This document shows positions 5,449 to 10,018 of a DNA stretch of 10,018 nt, in pieces. Numbering within the stretch: the stretch's first letter is position 1; every line of letters starts with the position of its first letter. The translations under genes were made by a program, and so were the position numbers. The notes beneath the pieces are model-generated. The model searched no databases, had not been told where the DNA came from, and saw nothing but the letters and a program-made list of their open reading frames with translations. The DNA is from JBNJEA01 sp051745395 (GTDB taxonomy: Bacteria > Desulfobacterota > Desulfobacteria > Desulfobacterales > Desulfosalsimonadaceae). The stretch covers positions 1-10,018 of the forward strand of contig JBNJEA010000110.1 of assembly GCA_051745395.1 (NCBI GenBank), given 5' to 3'.

Positions 5449-7635
5449 TTAAGCAAATCCAAGCAGTCGTCCGCCCTGGTAGACGACAAACGCCGCCAGC
5501 CAGGCCACGCCGGTGGTATAGACGACGCTTAAAATCATCCACCGGGAAGATCCGGTTTCCCGGGCAATGGCGGCAACCGTGGCCAGGCAGGGAACATAGA
5601 GAAGCACGAAAACCATCATGGCCAGCGCCGAAAGGGCCGTCATTCCGGATTTTTGAAGGGCATTGCGCAGCATATCCGATTCGGCATCGCCTTCCACCGC
5701 ATACAACACGCCCATGGTACTGACCACGATCTCCTTGGCCACAAATCCGGTCAGCAGCGACACGCTGCCCCGCCACTCAATGCCGATCGGTTCAAAGACC
5801 GGTGCAATCACGCGGCCGATGTGGCCCAAATAGGACTTTTCCGCTTCTTCTTCGTGCTTTTCGCGCTGCCATTTTTCAACGACCGCCTGTTTCCGGGCGG
5901 CCAGCTTCTCGGAAAGCGCCGGGGAGGCCGCTTCAATCCGGCTGTTGAACTGCTGCCGAACGGCGTTGATTTTGGCATCGTAATCCACATCGTAATCAAT
6001 ATTTTTGGGAAACGAAGACAGGGCCCAGATGACAATGGAGCCGACCAGGATGATGCCGCCCATTTTCTTTAAAAACATCTTGCTCCGGTCCCACATGTGA
6101 ATGATCAGGCTTTTGATCATCGGTACCCGGTACGGCGGCAGCTCCATGACAAAGGGGGCGTCTTCGCCTTTCAACAAAATACTGCGGAACAGGCGGCCGG
6201 TTAATATGGCCACGGCAATGCCGGTCAGATAAAGGGCAAAAATCACCGTGCCCGCATGGGCGGCGAAAAACGTGCCGGCCAGCACGATATAGACCGGCAG
6301 GCGGGCCGAACACGACATGAAAGGAGTGATCATGACGGTTAAAATCCGGTCTTTGCGGCTTTCCAAAGACCGGGCGGCCATAATGGCGGGCACGTTGCAG
6401 CCGAAGCCCATGAGCATCGGAATAAACGACTTGCCGTGAAGGCCGATTAAATGCATGATCCGGTCCATTAAAAAAGCCGCCCGGGCCATGTAGCCGGTAT
6501 CTTCAAACAAGGCAATGCAGAAAAACAGCAGCAATATGTTGGGCAAAAAAATGGCCACGCTGCCCACACCGGCCACGATGCCGTTTAACAGAAAGTCTTC
6601 CAGCAATCCCGGCGGCAAAAGGGCATCCATACCAGCCGAGAGCTGCCCGATGCCCGTATCGATCCACGCCATGGGATAGGCACCCAGGGAAAAGGTGACC
6701 TGAAACATCGCCCAGATAAAAAAGACAAATATCGGAAAGCCCAGAAACCGGTTGGTCAGCACCAGGTCAATGTTTCTGGAAACATCGACGCGCCGGCGCG
6801 TCGAGGTGGTGACCGCCTCTCGGATGATCCCGGCGATAAAGCCGTAGCGCTCATCGGTCATGACGATCTCGGGGGCTTCGTGGAACCGATCCGCCAGCCA
6901 GGCCCGCAGTTCATCGGCGCGGGCCAGCACCGCTTCGCTGTCTTGTGCGCTCATGATCTGACGAATCCGGTCGCGGATGATCTTGTCGTCTTCGAGCAGC
7001 TTGACCGCCGTCCACCGGCGGTTATAGGCAAACCCGTCGCCGGTACGCGCCAGAATGTCTTCCCGCAACTGCCCGATGGCGGTTTCAATGTCTTTGCTGT
7101 ATTGGACTTTCCGGGAATCGGGAATGCCCTCCGGCGATTCGGCGTAATCGACGGCCGTGCGAAGCAAATCATCGATGCCTTCGGCCTTGTTGCCCACCGT
7201 GAAAACTACAGGCACGCCGAGCAGTTCGGACATGACCGCGGCGTTGATCTTGTATCCCCGCGACTCGGCCAGGTCGGCCATGTTTAAGGCAAAAACCACC
7301 TTGCAGTCGAGTTCCCGGAGCTGGTTGGCCAGATAAAGGCTGCGGTCCAGATTGGAGGCATCGATGATGTCGATGACCACGTCGGGCTTGTCTTCGAGGA
7401 TGTAATCCCGGGCAACGATTTCTTCGATGGAAAAAGGGGTCAGGCTGTAGGTGCCGGGCAGGTCGATGATCTGCAGGTCGTAGCCGAACCGGCGGATCTC
7501 GCCTTCTTTTTTTTCCACCGTCACCCCCGGCCAGTTGCCGACTTTCTGCCGGGTGCCGGTTAAATGGTTGAATATGGTGGTTTTGCCGGAATTGGGGTTT
7601 CCGGTCAAAGCGATTTTAAGCCGTTTTTCCGGCAT
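5449..7635 (-). CDS. feoB: Ferrous iron transporter B
   Basis: Inner-membrane Fe(II) transporter with a cytosolic G-protein domain. Of 728 residues, 1-165 are the GTPase: P-loop GNPNSGKTT (12-20), switch GVTVE with T39 (37-41), DLPG (58-61) and NMAD (118-121). A helical regulatory domain follows to about 290, then two Gate-type membrane halves. Gate hallmarks are GYMARAAFLMDR (381-392), GFGCNVPAIMAAR (410-422) with C413, and PFMSCSARLPVY (438-449) with C442. A charged soluble stretch (545-600) precedes SYLGHIGRVIAPVFEP, and the last helix ends at the C-terminus without a cysteine-rich tail. The ATG at 7635 is preferred over upstream starts because GGAG lies 7 nt before it and the G-domain begins at once. 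It overlaps feoA by 20 nt, indicating coupled translation. Length is slightly below the 773 residues of E. coli FeoB. Confidence 0.97.
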   Translation of the reverse strand: MPEKRLKIALTGNPNSGKTTIFNHLTGTRQKVGNWPGVTVEKKEGEIRRFGYDLQIIDLPGTYSLTPFSIEEIVARDYILEDKPDVVIDIIDASNLDRSLYLANQLRELDCKVVFALNMADLAESRGYKINAAVMSELLGVPVVFTVGNKAEGIDDLLRTAVDYAESPEGIPDSRKVQYSKDIETAIGQLREDILARTGDGFAYNRRWTAVKLLEDDKIIRDRIRQIMSAQDSEAVLARADELRAWLADRFHEAPEIVMTDERYGFIAGIIREAVTTSTRRRVDVSRNIDLVLTNRFLGFPIFVFFIWAMFQVTFSLGAYPMAWIDTGIGQLSAGMDALLPPGLLEDFLLNGIVAGVGSVAIFLPNILLLFFCIALFEDTGYMARAAFLMDRIMHLIGLHGKSFIPMLMGFGCNVPAIMAARSLESRKDRILTVMITPFMSCSARLPVYIVLAGTFFAAHAGTVIFALYLTGIAVAILTGRLFRSILLKGEDAPFVMELPPYRVPMIKSLIIHMWDRSKMFLKKMGGIILVGSIVIWALSSFPKNIDYDVDYDAKINAVRQQFNSRIEAASPALSEKLAARKQAVVEKWQREKHEEEAEKSYLGHIGRVIAPVFEPIGIEWRGSVSLLTGFVAKEIVVSTMGVLYAVEGDAESDMLRNALQKSGMTALSALAMMVFVLLYVPCLATVAAIARETGSSRWMILSVVYTTGVAWLAAFVVYQGGRLLGFA

Positions 7636-7900
7636 TTCCAAGCTCCGCGGCATCGAGTGGTTCCACAGTAATCGCTTCGGCCTCCCGGACCCGCAGGGAG
7701 ACATGGGAACCCTTGATGATCAATTCTATGGGATCGCGCAAGGGGGCGTATTTCTCAATATAAAACCCCGAGCCCCGGGTCAGTCCCATCTCTATAATGC
7801 GCCGCCGCAAAGCCATTTCACCGCCCACCCCGAGGATGCGGCCGGACTGGCCCTCTTTCATGTCACTCAATCGTATTGTCCGATTTTCCGGAATATTCAT
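7616..7900 (-). CDS. feoA: Ferrous iron transport protein A
   Basis: Small cytosolic SH3-like partner of FeoB, thought to aid or regulate Fe(II) transport. The 94 residues cover one FeoA domain: IRLSDMKEGQSGRILGV (9-25), LRRRIIEMGLTRGSGFYI (31-48), and SLRVREAEAITVEPL (68-82). Length is typical (75-95). The ATG at 7900 is the start that gives the standard domain; its ribosome binding site is weak (CAGG-like). It begins 34 nt after the fur-feoA fusion gene and its end overlaps the start of feoB by 20 nt, so the three form one operon. Confidence 0.95.
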   Translation of the reverse strand: MNIPENRTIRLSDMKEGQSGRILGVGGEMALRRRIIEMGLTRGSGFYIEKYAPLRDPIELIIKGSHVSLRVREAEAITVEPLDAAELGNAGKTA

Positions 7901-7934
7901 TGTATATCGCCTGCTGCCGCTTCGGTTTGGGCCA

Positions 7935-8648
7935 TCAGGATTTCGGAGTGACCGCCTGGCCGGATGCCCCGGCGTCGACGGAGGCCACGATGATTTTCTG
8001 GGCCAGCCCGCGGCCCAGGACAAAACGCTGGTGATCGGCCGCCACCACCAGCTGGCCCTTGCCGGTATTGGTCAGAATTTCGACCTCATCGCCGACGCGC
8101 AGTCCCATGCTCATCAAGCGCAACCGGGAACTGCTGCCGCCGATTAACTCCTTAATGACGGTCCGCTCGCCGGGTTTGGCCACCACCAGCGGAATTTCGC
8201 GTTTCCGGTCGGCCTGGCATGCATCACAGATGCCGTAAATCTCCATGCTGTGCTGGAGCATCATAAAGCCGTAATCCGCGGCAATCTGCTGCTGGAGCGC
8301 CTCCAGCTTCTGGTTTTCAAACTCCATGATCCGGCCGCACTTGGTGCAAACCAGATGGTCATGGTGATGCCCCAGGTGCCGGTGCTCGTATCGCTTCGCC
8401 CCGTTGTGGAACCGATTGTGCTGGGCAAAACCGAACCGGCACATCAGTTCCAGGGTTTCGGTGACAAACTCCACGCCCATGTCATGGCCGTGTTCATCCA
8501 AAATGGATTTGAGCTCCTCTGCAGTTACGTGCTGTTCGGTCTGCAAAAATGCATCCAGCACCCGCAGCCGGTCTTCCAGATGATCAATCTGTTCCTGCCG
8601 GAACAGTTTTTCAAATTGATCACGTTCATGTGAATGGATCTGTTTCAT
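7935..8648 (-). CDS. Fur-family metalloregulator fused to a C-terminal FeoA domain
   Basis: Likely iron-responsive repressor of the feo operon it heads. Of 237 residues, 1 to about 145 are Fur: a winged-helix DNA-binding half (VTAEELKSILDEHG, 41-54; GFAQHNRFHNGAKRYEH, 73-89), then HHHDHLVCTKCGRIMEF (94-110) with the structural zinc CxxC pair C101/C104 and a second pair C141/C144. Residues 152-223 match a FeoA/SH3-like domain: KPGERTVIKELIGG (158-171), SRLRLMSMGLRVGDEVEI (174-191) and FVLGRGLAQKIIV (209-221). Plain Fur is about 140-150 residues, so this is a fusion that resembles the layout of DtxR/IdeR. The ATG at 8648 was chosen over a TTG 63 nt upstream because the Fur fold starts just after it, though its ribosome binding site is weak (GGGTG). 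No classical Fur box was recognised at its own promoter. The domain calls are firm; the target is inferred. Confidence 0.92.
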   Translation of the reverse strand: MKQIHSHERDQFEKLFRQEQIDHLEDRLRVLDAFLQTEQHVTAEELKSILDEHGHDMGVEFVTETLELMCRFGFAQHNRFHNGAKRYEHRHLGHHHDHLVCTKCGRIMEFENQKLEALQQQIAADYGFMMLQHSMEIYGICDACQADRKREIPLVVAKPGERTVIKELIGGSSSRLRLMSMGLRVGDEVEILTNTGKGQLVVAADHQRFVLGRGLAQKIIVASVDAGASGQAVTPKS

Positions 8649-8679
8649 AAAGACACCCGCAACAAAAGAATAAATCGCA

Positions 8680-8711
8680 TAAATAATACAAGGGCAAAAA
8701 CATGTCAACAA
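8680..8711 (-). promoter_or_regulatory. Predicted promoter of the fur-feoA/feoA/feoB operon
   Basis: Two overlapping readings on the minus strand: TTGTTG (8706-8711), 17 nt, TATTAT (8683-8688); or TTGACA (8703-8708), 17 nt, TATTTA (8680-8685). Either places the transcript start 25-35 nt before the ATG at 8648. Confidence 0.5.
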
Positions 8712-8733
8712 TCACGGTCAAACCAAGCAAAAA

Positions 8734-8760
8734 TTGTTTCAAACAAGCCGGTTTTCCGGC
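8734..8760. repeat. Two adjacent inverted repeats upstream of the feo promoter
   Basis: TTGTTT-C-AAACAA (8734-8746) is directly followed by GCCGG-TTTT-CCGGC (8747-8760). The first lies just upstream of the -35 region and could be an operator. The second is a stable GC hairpin followed on the plus strand by a T-rich run, so it could instead act as a terminator for plus-strand transcripts. Confidence 0.4.
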
Positions 8761-8795
8761 CATTTTTATTTCTATCAATATAAGGGCAATTCGGT

Positions 8796-8838
8796 GGGGG
8801 TCAACGGGACGGGGGTCAACGGGACGGGGGGTAAGGGG
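8796..8838 (+). repeat. G-rich tandem repeat with G-quadruplex potential
   Basis: GGGGGTCAACGGGAC occurs twice back to back (8796-8810 and 8811-8825), followed by a G6 run and GGGG (8835-8838). There are at least five runs of three or more G with loops of 2-5 nt, which meets the usual G-quadruplex pattern. Purine-rich sequence continues to about 8865. Confidence 0.75.
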
Positions 8839-8876
8839 TAAGGTGGAAGGTGGGAAGGTGACTTGGGTATGGGACG

Positions 8877-9098
8877 TCATATAGGGGACATTTTCAGCGG
8901 CAACTGCAACAAAGCCTCCCGATTCAGCATATTCCCTACTTTATAGATGGCATAGCGCATACGATTTACTATATAAATCGCCGAAAAGATGCAAATCTTT
9001 CTGATTTTTTTCTTGAACCCTGCTTCGGCCTGTTTTATGATGTTTCGTAAATCTATTTGATCTCTTCGGTAATCAGTTCGGCATCTGATTTTAGATAG
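8877..9098 (-). pseudogene. Possible decayed coding stretch (73 open codons, no start at its 5' end)
   Basis: This minus-strand frame is open from 9098 to a TGA at 8877-8879 and reads like protein (for example QAEAGFKKKIRKI and RMRYAIYKVGNMLNREALL). Its only usable ATG is deep inside (8960). It overlaps, in another frame, the end of the small frame at 9053-9217, so the two may be pieces of one frameshifted gene. No family is recognised. It may also be random AT-rich sequence. Confidence 0.2.
8962..9011 (+). terminator. Pair of AT-rich hairpins followed by a T-run
   Basis: CGATTTA-CTATA-TAAATCG (8962-8980) is followed by AAAGAT-GCAA-ATCTTT (8985-9000) and a T7 run (9005-9011). On the plus strand this has terminator form, but the stems are weak and no plus-strand gene precedes it. 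It also lies about 50 nt past the stop of the small minus-strand frame. Confidence 0.25.
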
Positions 9099-9217
9099 TT
9101 AACAAACAAATATTCTAGATCAAAGTACAGAAATAACGAATCAATCAATTCTTCAATGCGGCCTGTGTGATACCCAAAAAATCGATTTCCGCGCTGAAAG
9201 GGAATGTGTTTCCCCAT
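9053..9217 (-). CDS. Possible small protein, 54 residues, unknown function
   Basis: A minus-strand ATG at 9217 opens a frame of 54 residues starting MGKHIPFQRGNRFFGYHTGR and ending SDAELITEEIK before TAG. It is rich in aromatic residues and has a balanced, protein-like composition (IEELIDSLFLYFDLEYLFVNYLK, in two parts: residues 21-31 and 32-43). There is no good Shine-Dalgarno. Its start codon overlaps the ATG of the divergent plus-strand sensor gene by two bases, so both starts cannot easily be right without shared regulation. It is more AT-rich than the neighbours. It could be the 3' remnant of a longer displaced gene. No family recognised. Confidence 0.28.
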   Translation of the reverse strand: MGKHIPFQRGNRFFGYHTGRIEELIDSLFLYFDLEYLFVNYLKSDAELITEEIK

Positions 9218-10018
9218 GAAAACTGAAATCCGAGAATCCGGCCTTCCGGATTTGCCACAAATGCCTTGGGGAACCCATTGCTGTCTTTTCTACCATAACA
9301 TTGACGAACTGGCCGAGCTGGTCATTTCCTATTTCATCGCCGGTCTGGAAAACAACGAATGCTGCATCTGGCTGACACCGGCAACGCTTTCCACCGAAAC
9401 GGCCATCGGCTGGTTTGAAGACCACGGCATCGATGCCCGGCATTATCTCAGCACCGGCCAGCTCACCATTGAAGACACCCGGCATCATTACCTCCAATCA
9501 GGCCGTTTCGATACCGAAGAACTGCTGCAAAAATGGCTGACGTGGTCTGATTGGGCAAAACAACAAAACTACGACGGCATTCGCATCTCCGGCGATGCCT
9601 TCTGGGCGGGAAGCCCGGATCGACAGGATTTTTACGATTACGAAATGGCTATCGACCAGGCCCTTTCCGAAACACCGATCCTTGCGCTGTGCCTGTACCC
9701 CACCGAACATACGGACCCCTATGATATCTCGATTGCCTCCAACAGCCATGAGTACAGCCTCATCCGGCATGACAAGCAGTGGCGGGTCATTGAAAACCTC
9801 GGCCGCCGGCGCGCCGAAACCCAGCTCGATCAAAACCGCGATGTCTTCAGCAGTATCGTGGACCACAACCCGGATGCGATTCTCGTAACTGACCGGGATT
9901 TGCGCATCCGTTTCGCCAACCCCACCGCCCGTTTGATTTTCAATATTTCCGGATCCAACGGCCTTGGCGGACGGCTCCCCATCCCCTTTGACAAAGACGA
10001 ACTCACCAACGTACACCT
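9216..10018 (+). CDS. MEDS-PAS sensory protein, N-terminal 267 residues (3' end outside window)
   Basis: Cytosolic signalling protein whose output domain is not visible; a histidine kinase or diguanylate cyclase would be usual. Residues 17 to about 190 match a MEDS domain (the DcmR-type sensory domain of methanogens and methylotrophs): WGTHCCLFYHNIDELAELV (18-36), GLENNECCIWLTP (43-55), and DGIRISGDAFW (120-130). A linker with charged coiled-coil character (190-208) leads into a PAS domain starting QNRDVFSSIVDHNPDAILVT (206-225), then RIRFANPTARLIF (230-242). The ATG at 9216 has AAGGGA about 12 nt upstream; an in-frame ATG at 9204 sits too close to that site, and a TGA at 9195 sets the limit. 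There are no membrane segments or signal peptide in the visible part. It is divergent from the feo operon. The MEDS ligand in such proteins is not generally known. Confidence 0.85.
   Translation, partial: MKTEIRESGLPDLPQMPWGTHCCLFYHNIDELAELVISYFIAGLENNECCIWLTPATLSTETAIGWFEDHGIDARHYLSTGQLTIEDTRHHYLQSGRFDTEELLQKWLTWSDWAKQQNYDGIRISGDAFWAGSPDRQDFYDYEMAIDQALSETPILALCLYPTEHTDPYDISIASNSHEYSLIRHDKQWRVIENLGRRRAETQLDQNRDVFSSIVDHNPDAILVTDRDLRIRFANPTARLIFNISGSNGLGGRLPIPFDKDELTNVH

Noticed and set aside
5330..5776. 148-codon minus-strand frame running through the feoB 3' end and palindrome C
   Set aside because: It is mostly the feoB sequence in a shifted frame; feoB itself keeps its conserved C-terminus in the other frame.
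8649..8760. Classical Fur box at the feo promoter
   Set aside because: No convincing match to the 19-bp Fur consensus was found; only short TTGTTT/AAACAA palindromic sequence is present.
9153..10016. Minus-strand frames of 114 and 172 codons opposite the right-end gene
   Set aside because: The plus strand encodes a continuous MEDS-PAS protein there, so these are shadows.

Overview
The window (about 57% GC by eye) fits an anaerobic, probably sulfate-reducing Desulfobacterota genome (Desulfobacteraceae/Desulfosarcina-like). It combines bacterial-type Wood-Ljungdahl carbonyl-branch genes with Feo iron uptake and AT-rich intergenic DNA carrying long palindromes. The taxonomic placement is inference from gene content, not from a marker gene.

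Left third (1-4522, all minus strand): a CODH/acetyl-CoA synthase gene group. In transcription order these are acsV (corrinoid reductive activator with a [2Fe-2S] domain), a 290-nt gap with a good sigma70-type promoter, acsD/cdhD (corrinoid iron-sulfur protein small subunit) and cooS/acsA (Ni-Fe-S CO dehydrogenase), which leaves the window at its 3' end. AcsV reactivates the corrinoid protein to which AcsD belongs, and CODH makes or oxidises the CO that joins the methyl group at acetyl-CoA synthase. AcsD is unusual: it carries about 180 extra C-terminal residues, mostly a Lys/Ala/Glu-rich charged segment ending in a short amphipathic helix. acsB, acsC and acsE are not in view; they may lie beyond the left edge.

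Middle (4523-5448): about 900 nt with no convincing gene. It holds the acsV promoter and leader and three large imperfect palindromes of about 193, 194 and 100 bp with different sequences. The third lies 7 nt past the feoB stop and may serve as its terminator.

Right-centre (5449-8648, minus strand): a compact iron operon, fur-feoA fusion, then feoA, then feoB. The first gene encodes a Fur-type repressor fused to a FeoA/SH3-like domain, an arrangement that resembles DtxR/IdeR. feoA and feoB overlap by 20 nt.

Right end (8649-10018): the Feo promoter, a G-rich tandem repeat with G-quadruplex character, a stretch with a possible small or decayed minus-strand gene, and the start of a plus-strand MEDS-PAS sensory protein that runs off the window.

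No tRNA, rRNA, CRISPR array, intact transposase or cobalamin riboswitch was seen. Points most worth follow-up are the AcsD tail, the Fur-FeoA fusion and the cluster of palindromes.
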